64,000 nucleotides of DNA from Gammaproteobacteria bacterium (GCA_022826245.1 JAJDVG010000012.1:62001-126000); one strand, 5' to 3'; shown: positions 34,181-43,339, numbered from the stretch's first letter. Notes: generated by a model from the sequence alone, not told the origin. Numbers and translations are program-made.

Positions 34181-35146
34181 ATGGCCCGGGTCCTGATCGT
34201 TGCCGAACACGACGGGCGCACGCTCAATTCCTCGACGGCCAGGTGCGTCTCCTGCGCCGCTAGCTTCGAGGCGTCGGCCATCGACATCGCCGTGCTCGCC
34301 GCGGACGGTGCGGCCGTTGCGGCACAGGCAGCGGCACTCGAAGGCGTCACGGGCGTGATCCGGGTCGACCATCCGGCGAACGAATTTCCGCTTGCGGCTG
34401 TCGCCGCGCCCCAAATCTGCGCGCTCGCCGCCGACTATACGCACGTCTTCGGCCCGTCAACGACATTCGGCAAGGACCTCATGCCGCGCATCGCGGCGCT
34501 GCTCGGCGTGGGCCAGGTCAGCGACATCATGCACGCCGAATCCGCCTGGCGCTTCCAACGCCCGATCTACGCCGGCAACGCGATCCTGACGGTGGAAACA
34601 CCGGACGACCGGCCCGTGGTCGCAACAGTCAGGACAGCGTCATACCAGGCGGCCGAATCCACAGGCTCCGCGCCGATCAGCGAGCGCGCCGTCGAAGCCG
34701 AGATTCCGACCCATACCCGTTACGTCGAGCTTCGCAGCGACTCCGGCGGCGGCCGTCCGGACCTGCAGACCGCAAGTCGGGTCGTTTCCGGCGGACGCGG
34801 CGTTGGCAGCATGGAGAACTTCGAGATCATCGAACGGCTTGCCGATGCGCTCGGCGCCGCGGTCGGCGCATCGCGCGCCGCGGTGGATGCAGGCTACGCG
34901 GGCAACGATCTGCAGGTCGGCCAGACCGGCAAGATCATCGCACCGGACCTCTACATCGCAGTCGGCATCTCCGGCGCCATCCAGCACCTGACCGGAATCA
35001 AGGACGCGGGCGTCATCGTCGCGATCAACAAGGACGAAGACGCGCCGCTGTTCGAGGTCGCCGATATCGGCCTCGTCGCAGACCTCTTTACGGCCGTGCC
35101 GGAACTGATCGAGGCGCTCGGCGAACAAGCCGGCGGCAATTCATGA
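34181..35146 (+). CDS. etfA: Electron transfer flavoprotein alpha subunit
   Basis: A 321-residue ETF alpha subunit. The N-terminal domain begins MARVLIVAEHDGRTLNSSTA. The C-terminal FAD-binding domain is clear: VVSGGRGVGSMENFEIIERL, AVGASRAAVDAGYAGNDLQVGQTGK, and PDLYIAVGISGAIQHLTGIKD followed by AINKDEDAPLFEVADIGLVADLF. It pairs with EtfB 61 bases upstream. GGGAG precedes the ATG. The operon ends here, at a long imperfect hairpin that faces a convergent cytochrome gene. Confidence 0.94.
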   Translation: MARVLIVAEHDGRTLNSSTARCVSCAASFEASAIDIAVLAADGAAVAAQAAALEGVTGVIRVDHPANEFPLAAVAAPQICALAADYTHVFGPSTTFGKDLMPRIAALLGVGQVSDIMHAESAWRFQRPIYAGNAILTVETPDDRPVVATVRTASYQAAESTGSAPISERAVEAEIPTHTRYVELRSDSGGGRPDLQTASRVVSGGRGVGSMENFEIIERLADALGAAVGASRAAVDAGYAGNDLQVGQTGKIIAPDLYIAVGISGAIQHLTGIKDAGVIVAINKDEDAPLFEVADIGLVADLFTAVPELIEALGEQAGGNS

Positions 35147-35166
35147 GCCCCGCGCGGACGTCAAGG

Positions 35167-35272
35167 GGAGTCGTACTGCCGGTCGCTTGAGACCCGAGCG
35201 CGCAGGGATGCGCGCGCGGAGCGTACACGGACGTATTCACCGCGTGTCTCGAGCGACCGGCAGTGCGACTCC
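35167..35272. repeat. Intergenic element with 26-bp imperfect inverted repeat
   Basis: The arms 35167-35192 (GGAGTCGTACTGCCGGTCGC then TTGAGA) and 35247-35272 are inverted copies with two mismatches, separated by 54 bases. The interior holds further complementary GC-rich strings (GCGCGCAGGGATGCGCGC). It sits between the convergent etfA and cytochrome genes, where it could terminate transcription from both sides. Its layout resembles intergenic repeat units scattered in gammaproteobacterial genomes, so copies elsewhere are likely. The rest of this 185-base gap has nothing else evident. Confidence 0.7.
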
Positions 35273-35331
35273 GCGCATCCCCGCGGCGAGACATCGGCGG
35301 CGGAACCCTGCGGCGCAGGAATCCGCGGCGC

Positions 35332-36684
35332 CTAGTGAGTTTCCCGCAGGCGGGCTACGTCTTCGGCCGTGATTGCCGGGGGCGATGCGCCGAAACGGGC
35401 GACGACGTAGTTCGAAACGGCCGCGATGTCGTCGTCCGAATAGATCTCGCCGAAGGCCGGCATCATCGCGACGGCGCCGTCCGGCGATGCCAGCGAGCTC
35501 GCGCCGTGAATGGTGGCGAGCGCGACATTCGTCGCGGTGGGGTCATTGACGGCACGGCTGCCCGTGAACGTCGAATGAGGTACGAGGTCGTTCTCGCCCG
35601 TCCAGCCGTGGCAGCCCGCGCAAGCGGCCGAATAGATTTCCAGACCGCGCGGGTTGTCGTCAGCCGATGCGCCCGCCAACGGGTCCGGAGCGGCCGGCTG
35701 CATGCGCACCGTGGGCAGATCGGGCGTCTCGACCGGCGGCACGGAGCGCACATACTCGACGATCGCGCCGATGTCCGAATCGGTCATCCGCTTGAAGCTC
35801 AGATGCACGGCCTCGGCCATCGGCCCGAAAGCCGAACCCCTGTTCTCGGCGCGCCCGGTCTTCAGGTAGCTTTCGAAATCGTCCGCGCTCCAGCTTCCGA
35901 TACCGGACGATTCGTGACTCGAAAGGTTGTATGCGCGCCAGCCTTCCGCCAGGCCGCCGCCGAACTTGCGCCGGTTGTCGAGCGATTGCAACGGCGTGCG
36001 CGGCGTGTGGCAGTCGCCGCAGTGGCCGAGCGCCTCGACCATGTAGGCGCCCCGGTTCCACGCGAGCGATCGATCGGCAACGGGCCTGAAGCGTTCGTTC
36101 GGGTTGTAGAGCATGGCCCAGAATCTCATGAGCCAGCGCTGGTTGTAGGGAAACCGCAGCGTGTTGTCGGGTGGCACCCTGCGCACGGGCGGTTGAACGA
36201 ACAGGAATTCCTTTATCGCGAGGACATCGGACTCGGTCAGGTACGTGTAGGCGGCGTAGGGAAACGCAGGATACAGCCAGTCCCCGTTCCGGCTGACGCC
36301 TTCGTGGACGGCGCGCACGAAATCCGCGTCGCTCCAGCCGCCGATACCGGTCTCGACGTCCGGACTGATGTTCGTCGAGTAGATCGTGCCGAAGTCCGTG
36401 ACGAAGGCGCGGCCGCCTGCGAACGCTTCGCCGCCCTCGGCCGTGTGGCAGGCAAGGCAGTCGGCCGCGTCGGCCAGATAGCCGCCGCGCGCGATCGGGT
36501 CCGTGCTTTGGAAATCCTCGGGCACGCCGGTCATGTCGCCGTCGTAATCGCTCAACGCCACTGTCGCGCCCGCAAAGTCCATCGGCCCCGGACGGATGGC
36601 CGCCCATGCGAGCACGGCGAACCCGATAACGATCGCGATACCGATTACCGCGAACAGGCGCCTGTTGCCGGAAACCCCCTTCAT
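35332..36684 (-). CDS. Membrane-anchored triheme cytochrome c
   Basis: A 450-residue protein with one N-terminal membrane helix (about 9-30) and three heme-binding motifs: CLACH (about 77-81), CGDCH (about 222-226) and CAGCH (about 357-361), each starting a cytochrome c domain. This is the architecture of the cytochrome subunit of periplasmic molybdenum dehydrogenases and alcohol dehydrogenases (AdhB type). It is encoded divergently from the 2Fe-2S and molybdopterin subunits at 36804-39556 and probably accepts their electrons and passes them to the respiratory chain. The ATG at 36684 follows a 119-base divergent promoter region. Confidence 0.92.
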   Translation of the reverse strand: MKGVSGNRRLFAVIGIAIVIGFAVLAWAAIRPGPMDFAGATVALSDYDGDMTGVPEDFQSTDPIARGGYLADAADCLACHTAEGGEAFAGGRAFVTDFGTIYSTNISPDVETGIGGWSDADFVRAVHEGVSRNGDWLYPAFPYAAYTYLTESDVLAIKEFLFVQPPVRRVPPDNTLRFPYNQRWLMRFWAMLYNPNERFRPVADRSLAWNRGAYMVEALGHCGDCHTPRTPLQSLDNRRKFGGGLAEGWRAYNLSSHESSGIGSWSADDFESYLKTGRAENRGSAFGPMAEAVHLSFKRMTDSDIGAIVEYVRSVPPVETPDLPTVRMQPAAPDPLAGASADDNPRGLEIYSAACAGCHGWTGENDLVPHSTFTGSRAVNDPTATNVALATIHGASSLASPDGAVAMMPAFGEIYSDDDIAAVSNYVVARFGASPPAITAEDVARLRETH

Positions 36685-36803
36685 CGCATCGAGTATCCCA
36701 CGCAGTTCGAGCCGCTCACAACAGCGAAGCTCTTGATCGACGCTCGGTGGCGGCGTTAGATTGATTCCTTCGCCGGCACCGACTCAACGAGGAGCGCGCG
36801 ATC

Positions 36804-37283
36804 ATGGAATTCACGATTTCGGTCAATGGAGAAACGCGCACGGTCGATGTCGACAGCGACATGCCGTTACTGTGGGTACTGCGCGATTCCCTCGATCTGA
36901 AGGGAGCGAAATACGGCTGCGGCATGGCCATGTGCGGCGCCTGCACGGTCCATGTCGACGGCGTACCGGTCCGCTCCTGCGTCGTTCCGATCTCGAGCCT
37001 CGGCAACGCCGAGGTCAGGACGGTCGAAGCGATCGGCGAAACGGAGATCGGCAGATCCGTGCAGACCGCCTGGCTCGACGTTGACGTCATGCAGTGCGGT
37101 TACTGCCAGTCCGGGCAGATCATGTCGGCGACGGCCTTGCTTGAACGCAACCCGCAACCGTCCGACCGGGACATCGACGCGGCCATGAACGGCAACATCT
37201 GCCGTTGCGCGACCTACAACCGCATACGATCCGCCATCAAGCAAGCGGCCGGCTTGCCCGCCAACGATTCGGCGGAGGCGTAA
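36804..37283 (+). CDS. 2Fe-2S subunit of periplasmic molybdenum hydroxylase (isoquinoline/aldehyde oxidoreductase type)
   Basis: A 159-residue two-domain iron-sulfur protein. Plant-type cluster ligands are in GAKYGCGMAMCGACTVHVDG (Cys at about 40, 45, 48) with the fourth near 60 (RSCVVP). The helical domain cluster ligands are CGYCQSGQI and NICRCATYNRI. This is the small subunit of the xanthine oxidase superfamily group without an FAD subunit (IorA-like). It has no export signal of its own and would be carried out folded with the Tat-targeted large subunit. Translation proceeds almost directly to the large subunit gene three bases downstream. Confidence 0.93.
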   Translation: MEFTISVNGETRTVDVDSDMPLLWVLRDSLDLKGAKYGCGMAMCGACTVHVDGVPVRSCVVPISSLGNAEVRTVEAIGETEIGRSVQTAWLDVDVMQCGYCQSGQIMSATALLERNPQPSDRDIDAAMNGNICRCATYNRIRSAIKQAAGLPANDSAEA

Positions 37284-37285
37284 TC

Positions 37286-39556
37286 ATGGAACAACACACC
37301 GTTCGCAAACTCGAATCGCGCCTCTCCATGCCGCCCCTGACGCGGCGCGGCTTCATCGTCGCGAGCGTCGCCACTGGCGGCGGGCTGTTGCTCAGCATCC
37401 GCTGGCCGAGTGTGGCCAGGGCGCAGGACGCGACCGACGGTCAGCTCAGCCCGTTCATCCGCATCGCTGCGAACGGCGCGGTGACGATCATGGCCAAGAA
37501 TCCCGAGATCGGTCAGGGCGTCATCACGATGCTGCCGATGCTGATCGCCGAGGAACTCGACGTTGCCTGGAGCGACGTCGCCGTCGAGCAGGCGATGTAC
37601 AACCCGGTCTACGGCCCGCAGTTCGCAGGCGGCAGCTTCGCGACGCCGATGCACTGGGATCCGCTGCGGCGCGTCGGCGCCGCCGCCCGGCGAATGCTGC
37701 TGACCGCGGCCGCGGAACGGCTCGATGTCCCGCTCGCGGAACTCGCAACCGACGCCGGCATCGTGCGTCACGCGGCATCCGGTACGGCGCTCGGCTACGG
37801 CGAACTGGCCGAAGCCGCGGCCGCGGTGCCTCCTCCGGCCATGGAATCCCTGACGCTCAAGGATTCGGACGACTTCCGGATCATCGGTACATCGATACGT
37901 GGCGTCGACACGGACAGGATCGTCGAAGGACAGCCGATTTTCGGTATCGACGTCGAGATTCCCGGCATGCGCCATGCGGTGTACTACAAGTCACCCGTTT
38001 ACGGCAGCAAGATCGTCAGCGCCAATATCGATGCGATCAAGGCCCTGCCGGGCGTGCGCAATGCGTTCATCATCGAGGGCGACGAGACGCCGAGCAGGGA
38101 AGGCATGGCGATGAACCTGACCGACGGCGTCGCGATCGTCGCCGATAGCTGGTGGACCGCCAACAAGGCGCTCGACAGTCTGGAAATCGAGTGGCAAGAC
38201 AACCCGACCCGCGAACAAAGCACCGCGGGTTGGGCCGAGGCCGCCGCCGCGCTCGCCGGCCAGACACCGGCAAACTCCCTGCGCAGCGATGGCGATGCGG
38301 ATGCGGCGCTGCAGGAGGCCACTACGGTTCTGTCGGCATCCTACGACTACCCGTTTCTCGCACACGCGGCACTGGAGCCGATGAACTGCACGGCGAGAGT
38401 TACGGGCGATCAGGTCGAGATCTGGGCGCCAACCCAGTTTCCCGAGCCCGGCCGCGCACAGGTCGCCGCGACGCTCGGCGTGCCCGCGGACAACGTCACG
38501 ATCAACCTCACGCGCTGCGGCGGCGGATTCGGGCGGCGGCTTGCCAGCGACTTCATGGTCGAAGCGGCCAGAGTCGCCCAGCTTGCCGGCGAGCCGGTGA
38601 AGCTGCTGTGGAGCCGCACTCAGGATCTGCAGCACGATCACTATCGTCCGGCCGGCTTTCATCATTTCACGGCGGGCCTGGACGCCGAAGGCAGGCTCAC
38701 CGCTTTCAAGGACCATTTTGTGTCGTTCGGCGAGCCCGTGCCCGATGCCGCCGACAGCTTCGCAAGCTCGGCGGACATCAATGAGCTGCAGTTCCCGGCG
38801 CGCTTTGTGCCGCATCTCGACTTCGGCTATTCGGTACTGCCGCTCGGCCATCCGACCGGGCCGATGCGCGCTCCGGGCAGCAACGCACTGGCCTTCGCAT
38901 TCGAGTCGTTCGTCGATGAGCTCGCCGAGGCTGCCGGCAAGGACCCGCTCGACTTTCGGCTCGATCTGTACGGTGAACCGCAGATCTACGACCCGCCGCC
39001 GCCGATACTGGGCATCGAGCAGCCGCCGTTCGACACGAGCCGTGTCGTCGCCGTGCTAAACCGGGCTGCCGAAGTTTCCGACTGGCGAAACCGCGACCAG
39101 CTTCCGCTGCGCACCGGCAAGGGGCTCGCGTTCTACTACTGCCACTTCGGTTACTTTGCCGAGGTCGTGCAGGTCACGGTGGCGCCGAACGGCATACCGA
39201 ACGTCGACAGGATCTGGGTCGTCGGCGACATCGGCAGTCAAATCATCAACCCGACCGGCGCCGAGAACCAGATTCAGGGTGGAGCGCTCGACGGTATCGG
39301 GCAGGCGCTGAACCTCGCGATCACGTTCGACGAGGGCAGCGTCGTGCAGTCGAATTTCCACGACTATCCGCTGATCCGAATGAGCGAGGCGGCGCCCGTC
39401 GAGGTGCACTTTGTCAGAAGCGACAACCCGCCGACGGGTCTCGGTGAGCCGTCGATGCCGCCGGCCATCCCGGCGCTGACGAATGCGATTCATGCGGCGA
39501 CCGGCGTGCGTGTCCGTTCCTTGCCGATCGATACGCGGGCACTCAGGGCGACCTGA
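37286..39556 (+). CDS. Molybdopterin-binding subunit of periplasmic hydroxylase (isoquinoline 1-oxidoreductase beta / aldehyde dehydrogenase type)
   Basis: A 756-residue catalytic subunit. A twin-arginine signal is near the N-terminus (LTRRGFIVASVATGGGLLLS, about 13-32). The molybdopterin cofactor-binding domains appear as NPEIGQGVITMLPMLIAEEL, LEPMNCTARVTGDQVEIWAP, TRCGGGFGRRLASDFMVEAA and GPMRAPGSNALAFAFESFVDE. The C-terminal GLGEPSMPPAIPALTNAIHA includes the conserved active-site Glu of this superfamily. The enzyme hydroxylates aldehydes or N-heterocycles with water as oxygen source. The substrate cannot be distinguished from sequence. Together with the 2Fe-2S subunit and the divergent triheme cytochrome it forms a complete periplasmic dehydrogenase. 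Confidence 0.92.
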   Translation: MEQHTVRKLESRLSMPPLTRRGFIVASVATGGGLLLSIRWPSVARAQDATDGQLSPFIRIAANGAVTIMAKNPEIGQGVITMLPMLIAEELDVAWSDVAVEQAMYNPVYGPQFAGGSFATPMHWDPLRRVGAAARRMLLTAAAERLDVPLAELATDAGIVRHAASGTALGYGELAEAAAAVPPPAMESLTLKDSDDFRIIGTSIRGVDTDRIVEGQPIFGIDVEIPGMRHAVYYKSPVYGSKIVSANIDAIKALPGVRNAFIIEGDETPSREGMAMNLTDGVAIVADSWWTANKALDSLEIEWQDNPTREQSTAGWAEAAAALAGQTPANSLRSDGDADAALQEATTVLSASYDYPFLAHAALEPMNCTARVTGDQVEIWAPTQFPEPGRAQVAATLGVPADNVTINLTRCGGGFGRRLASDFMVEAARVAQLAGEPVKLLWSRTQDLQHDHYRPAGFHHFTAGLDAEGRLTAFKDHFVSFGEPVPDAADSFASSADINELQFPARFVPHLDFGYSVLPLGHPTGPMRAPGSNALAFAFESFVDELAEAAGKDPLDFRLDLYGEPQIYDPPPPILGIEQPPFDTSRVVAVLNRAAEVSDWRNRDQLPLRTGKGLAFYYCHFGYFAEVVQVTVAPNGIPNVDRIWVVGDIGSQIINPTGAENQIQGGALDGIGQALNLAITFDEGSVVQSNFHDYPLIRMSEAAPVEVHFVRSDNPPTGLGEPSMPPAIPALTNAIHAATGVRVRSLPIDTRALRAT

Positions 39557-39594
39557 GTGCGCCGGCCACGCTTGCGCCCATCCCGCGCGGCTTC

Positions 39595-39617
39595 GGGACG
39601 GCCGTAATCGGCGTCCC
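39595..39617. terminator. Hairpin between convergent genes
   Basis: GGGACGGCCGTAATCGGCGT plus CCC folds as GGGAC/GTCCC and GCCG/CGGC with a one-base bulge and a TAAT loop. It lies between the molybdopterin subunit gene and the small cytochrome gene, which converge, and may stop transcription from either side. No long T-run is present. Confidence 0.55.
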
Positions 39618-39636
39618 GGGTTTGCGCCTCGGGTTG

Positions 39637-40002
39637 CTAGTCGGCCTGAGTAGCGCGCGACGCCGCTGACGCCGCTGACGCCGCCGTCAGGTAGTCGACG
39701 AGTGCGTCAAGCTGCGCCGCCGTGAGTTCGCTCGGCAGAAAACCCGGCATCGCGTTCAGGCCGTTGCGCACGATGGCGGCGATGTATTCGCCGGTGAGAT
39801 CGCTGCGCTCGGTCAACAGCGCGAGCTCCTCGCCGCGCGTCCTGCCGAGCTGCAGCGTGCCGACGGCTTCATCGTCCGTGTCGTGGCACTGGATGCAGTG
39901 CCGCTCGTAAGCCGCCTGTCCGGCGCCCTCCTCCTGGGCGTTCGCCGCCGCCGGCAAGGCAACGATCGGAGCGGCCAGAATCGCGAGGATGTGCGCTCTC
40001 AT
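39637..40002 (-). CDS. Small periplasmic cytochrome c (partner of flavoenzyme)
   Basis: A 121-residue monoheme cytochrome. A signal peptide covers about residues 1-22 (ending ALPAAANAQ), the heme motif is CIQCH (about 36-40), and the axial Met is probably in NAMPGFLP (about 85). The C-terminus is an Ala/Ser repeat (AASAASAASRA). The ATG at 40002 overlaps the flavoenzyme stop by four bases (ATGA), the arrangement seen for flavocytochromes such as 4-cresol dehydrogenase and eugenol hydroxylase, where the cytochrome takes electrons from the flavin. Confidence 0.9.
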   Translation of the reverse strand: MRAHILAILAAPIVALPAAANAQEEGAGQAAYERHCIQCHDTDDEAVGTLQLGRTRGEELALLTERSDLTGEYIAAIVRNGLNAMPGFLPSELTAAQLDALVDYLTAASAASAASRATQAD

Positions 40003-41573
40003 GCCGAGTCCGTGTTGCGCAGGTGGGCCGGCCAGATGCCCGACTTGCCGGGAGCGACGATGCCGTTCGGATCGAGCGCATCCTTGATCTTCTCGTGCAT
40101 CTTCATGAGCGCGTTGTCGTTCCAGTTGTAGGTCGCCGCGATCTCGTCCATGTAGCCGATGTGGGTGCGGTACTCGCCGTAACCTTCGGCGGCGGCTTCG
40201 GCCACGAGAATCTTGAACAGCTCGTCGATTCTCGTGCGCTCGTCCGGGCTGTTGCGGTCGTAGACGATGACCGCGACGTGATGCAGGTCGCGCCAGCCGA
40301 TCGCCATGAGCCCCATGTAGTCGAAGCCATACTCGCGAACGCGTCCGCTGACCATCTCATACTGCCTGATGGCGTCCGCTCCCGTGATCGGCGACACGGG
40401 CGAGAAACCCACGTGCCCGCCGCCGCCGTTCCAGTTCAGGAAACCGAACTCGGTCAGCTTCGGGATTCCGCGCATGGTCTCGGCGCGATGGATCAGGATG
40501 TCCGGCCGGCGCGTGCGGTCTTCCTCGAAGTAGAACCTGGCGCCCGGAACGGCCGAGAAGGAATCGCGGATCACCGTCCACAAGGTATCCATGACGGGCG
40601 GCGGCCCGTACAACGCGCCGCAGAAGTTCCACATGCCGATTTCCTGATCGGCCATGATGTCGCGAGCGACACTGTCCGGGATCGGCCCGTCGCCCGAGTA
40701 GTAGCGGCTCTTCGTCTCGGAAATGGCGGCGTCGAGCACGAGGTTGCGGACGGTCGCCGCATTCTGAATGACCATGCCGACCTTGAGCGGCCTGAGGATT
40801 TCGATGACCTGCTCGATGTCCTCCTCCCGCTCGAAGGTGATCATGTAGGGGCGGTAGCCGGGCGGTTCGGGCATGAGCCAGATGCCCATCTTCGTGACGA
40901 TGCCGAAGTTCGACTGCGAGAACATGCCGTCGACGTATGGCCCGAAACCGTACTTGAACAACTGCCAGGTGTTGTTGCCAGGCATCGCGCCCATGCCGGT
41001 GCGAACCGCCTCGCCGGTGCCGAGCACGACCTCCATGCCGCACTGCATGCCGAAGTGATCGCCGTAGGGCGTATAGCCCACGCCGTGATCGAGCGCGTTG
41101 CCGACGACGCTGCCCCAGCCGGGATCCGGAACGTCGAGCCACAGTCTGAGGCCGCGCTCCTGGATGTAGTTGTAGAGATCGTAGTAGCTGACACCGGGCT
41201 CGAGCAGGGCGTAGCCGAAATCCTCGTTGACTTCGAGGATGCGGTTCATGCGGTTCAGATCGAGAACGATGGAACCCGACAGCACTGGCGCTGCTCCACC
41301 GTAGGCGAAGTTCTTGCCGCGCGACACGGGCCACAGGGGAATGCCGAACTCGTTCGCGACCTGTACGATCCCCTGGACCTCTTCGGTGGACGCGGGCGCG
41401 ACCGCGCCGTGCGGCCGGTACAGCGTTTCGTCGTTCGTGACGGGATAGGGATCGTCGTACGGGATCGAGTCATCGCCCGTGAACACCCACTCGCTGCCGA
41501 CGACCTGCCGAAAACGCTCGAGCGCTTCGGCCATCACTTCTTCGCTGACGCCAGGGGGGAGATAGTCGGCCAT
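39999..41573 (-). CDS. VAO-family FAD phenol oxidoreductase (eugenol oxidase/hydroxylase, vanillyl-alcohol oxidase type)
   Basis: A 524-residue enzyme with the VAO FAD-binding domain (PVSRGKNFAYGGAAPVLSGS, 83-101; DPGWGSVVGNALDHGVGYTP, 150-169) and its cap domain. A His is found at 387 (GGGGHVGFSPVS), 81 residues before the Tyr-Arg pair Tyr468-Arg469 (GEYRTH). This spacing equals that between the covalent-FAD His and the phenolate-binding Tyr-Arg of eugenol oxidase, so a His-linked rather than Tyr-linked FAD is expected. An Asp near 150 matches the catalytic base. Substrates of such enzymes are para-alkyl phenols. No export signal is evident, although the partner cytochrome is periplasmic, an inconsistency also known for related systems. 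Confidence 0.9.
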   Translation of the reverse strand: MADYLPPGVSEEVMAEALERFRQVVGSEWVFTGDDSIPYDDPYPVTNDETLYRPHGAVAPASTEEVQGIVQVANEFGIPLWPVSRGKNFAYGGAAPVLSGSIVLDLNRMNRILEVNEDFGYALLEPGVSYYDLYNYIQERGLRLWLDVPDPGWGSVVGNALDHGVGYTPYGDHFGMQCGMEVVLGTGEAVRTGMGAMPGNNTWQLFKYGFGPYVDGMFSQSNFGIVTKMGIWLMPEPPGYRPYMITFEREEDIEQVIEILRPLKVGMVIQNAATVRNLVLDAAISETKSRYYSGDGPIPDSVARDIMADQEIGMWNFCGALYGPPPVMDTLWTVIRDSFSAVPGARFYFEEDRTRRPDILIHRAETMRGIPKLTEFGFLNWNGGGGHVGFSPVSPITGADAIRQYEMVSGRVREYGFDYMGLMAIGWRDLHHVAVIVYDRNSPDERTRIDELFKILVAEAAAEGYGEYRTHIGYMDEIAATYNWNDNALMKMHEKIKDALDPNGIVAPGKSGIWPAHLRNTDSA

Positions 41574-41684
41574 GGTCAGGTTCTCTTGATTCCGGGGCGC
41601 CGCTCACGGCTGTCATTTCGCGAGGATAGCAGACTCACGGACCGTCTTTGGTTCGGGCGCAGCGCGCGGTGGAGAAGGCCCCAA

Positions 41685-43319
41685 CTACCAGATGCCGTCG
41701 ATCTCGTGGAAGTCGCCCGACACGATGAAGGTCTCCCCTTCCCGGGCGTAGAAGACGAGCGATTCGAACGTCGACGACGGGAAGAAGGTGTCGGTCAGAA
41801 CCGTCGCGCCGCCATCGGCGAAGAGCTCGATCGACGCGACATCGATTACCAGCCGCATTTCGAGCAGCGGTGAGTCGGCCTGACGCGGAGCTTCGTGCAC
41901 ACGCTCGGCGAAGGCGTCGGAAAAACTGTCATCGCCCGCTTCGCTGCGGTCGCTTGCGAACACGCGGCGCTCGACGTCGTAACCGATGCGGTAGCGCTCC
42001 CCTTCGGCGTTCGCAAGCACGACGCCGAATTCGCGGGCATCAGTGCGTGCGAGATCGAATTCGAGTTCCACATCCGCCTGCGACAAGGCAAACGGAAATA
42101 TCCGGCTCAAGTCGACTTCATTCTCGACGAGCTGGTCCGCGATCGACACCGAGCGCCGCCGCAGTGAGCGAAACTCATCGACGGGCTCGGTCAACAGGCG
42201 GAAGCCCGCTGCGGTGTCGACGAGCCGCAGGGTTCGCGGCACGGTCATCGCACTTCGCCATGGCGACGTCGGCACGGCCTGGCCGTAGTCCCAGTTGTTC
42301 ATCCAGCCGATGAAGATGCGCCGTCCATCATCCTCGGGAATGTCGGACCAGGTGACGCCGGCGTAGTTGTCACGTCCCCAATCAAGCCAGACGGCCGGCT
42401 CCGACTCGAGGGTCGCCGCGAAACGCGGGTCGAGAGTGAACGCGGTCCCGTCGAAGTCGCCGACGAAATACTGCGTGCCCGATCCGCCCTGCGCGCCGCC
42501 GGGATTGAGGTTCTGGATCAGCACCCACTTCGTCTCGCCGCTGCCTTCCACCCGTAGCGGAAACAGGTCCGGACACTCCCAGGTGCCGCCGTGCGCACCG
42601 ATACCCTGACCGAAGCTGCTCAGATACTCCCAGGACTTGAGGTCCGGCGAACCCCAGAACTCGACTCGATCGAACACCGACACGGCCATGATCCAGCGGC
42701 CGGCCGGCTCGTGCCAGAACACGTTCGGGTCGCGGAAATCGCGCCCGCGCCCGGAGTTCGGCAACACGGGGTTGCCCTCGTATTTCGTCCATGTACGGCC
42801 GCGATCGTTGCTGTAGGCGATGCCCTGCGACTCGTGATCGTTCGTCCCCTCGGCGCGCCGGACCGGATCGTGGTAGGTGAAAATCGCGACGAGCGGAGCT
42901 GAATCGCCCACGCCGAAGCCGCTCGTGTTGTTCCAGTCGACGACCGCGCTGCCGGAGAAGATATAGCCGAGTTCGTCCGGGTAAAGCGCGATCGGCAGAT
43001 GCTCCCAGTGAACGAGATCCGTGCTGACCGCATGCCCCCAGTGCATCGGTCCCCAGACGCGGTCTTCGGGATAGTGCTGATAGAACAGGTGGTACTCGCC
43101 GTCGTAATACACCAGGCCGTTCGGGTCGTTCATCCACATCGTCGGCGGACTGAAGTGGAATTGCGGGCGGTGCGGTTCGGTGTACGAAGCTCCGGCGCGC
43201 GCAGCATCCGCGTCAAGCTGGATCGAGTCTGGCTGTCCCGCGGCGGACCCGGCGATCACAATGCCCAGCACGGCGGCCGCGAGAATCGCTGAAGTTCGCT
43301 TTGACGGTTGACTGGCCAT
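41685..43319 (-). CDS. Secreted GH32 beta-fructosidase (levanase/fructanase/invertase type)
   Basis: A 544-residue exported glycoside hydrolase. A signal peptide is at about 1-28 (SAILAAAVLGIVIAGSAAGQ). The five-bladed propeller has the nucleophile motif WMNDPNGLVYYDG (Asp at about 62), the transition-state stabiliser in FRDPNVFWH, and the acid/base Glu in GGTWECPDLFPL. A C-terminal beta-sandwich follows. It should cleave sucrose or fructans outside the cytoplasm. The start MASQPS at 43319 is chosen because upstream codons lie in the inverted-repeat promoter region. It diverges from a sugar porter, and a fructokinase follows, forming a fructose-utilisation module. Confidence 0.93.
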   Translation of the reverse strand: MASQPSKRTSAILAAAVLGIVIAGSAAGQPDSIQLDADAARAGASYTEPHRPQFHFSPPTMWMNDPNGLVYYDGEYHLFYQHYPEDRVWGPMHWGHAVSTDLVHWEHLPIALYPDELGYIFSGSAVVDWNNTSGFGVGDSAPLVAIFTYHDPVRRAEGTNDHESQGIAYSNDRGRTWTKYEGNPVLPNSGRGRDFRDPNVFWHEPAGRWIMAVSVFDRVEFWGSPDLKSWEYLSSFGQGIGAHGGTWECPDLFPLRVEGSGETKWVLIQNLNPGGAQGGSGTQYFVGDFDGTAFTLDPRFAATLESEPAVWLDWGRDNYAGVTWSDIPEDDGRRIFIGWMNNWDYGQAVPTSPWRSAMTVPRTLRLVDTAAGFRLLTEPVDEFRSLRRRSVSIADQLVENEVDLSRIFPFALSQADVELEFDLARTDAREFGVVLANAEGERYRIGYDVERRVFASDRSEAGDDSFSDAFAERVHEAPRQADSPLLEMRLVIDVASIELFADGGATVLTDTFFPSSTFESLVFYAREGETFIVSGDFHEIDGIW

Positions 43320-43339
43320 CGGATCCGGTTGTTGCGTCT

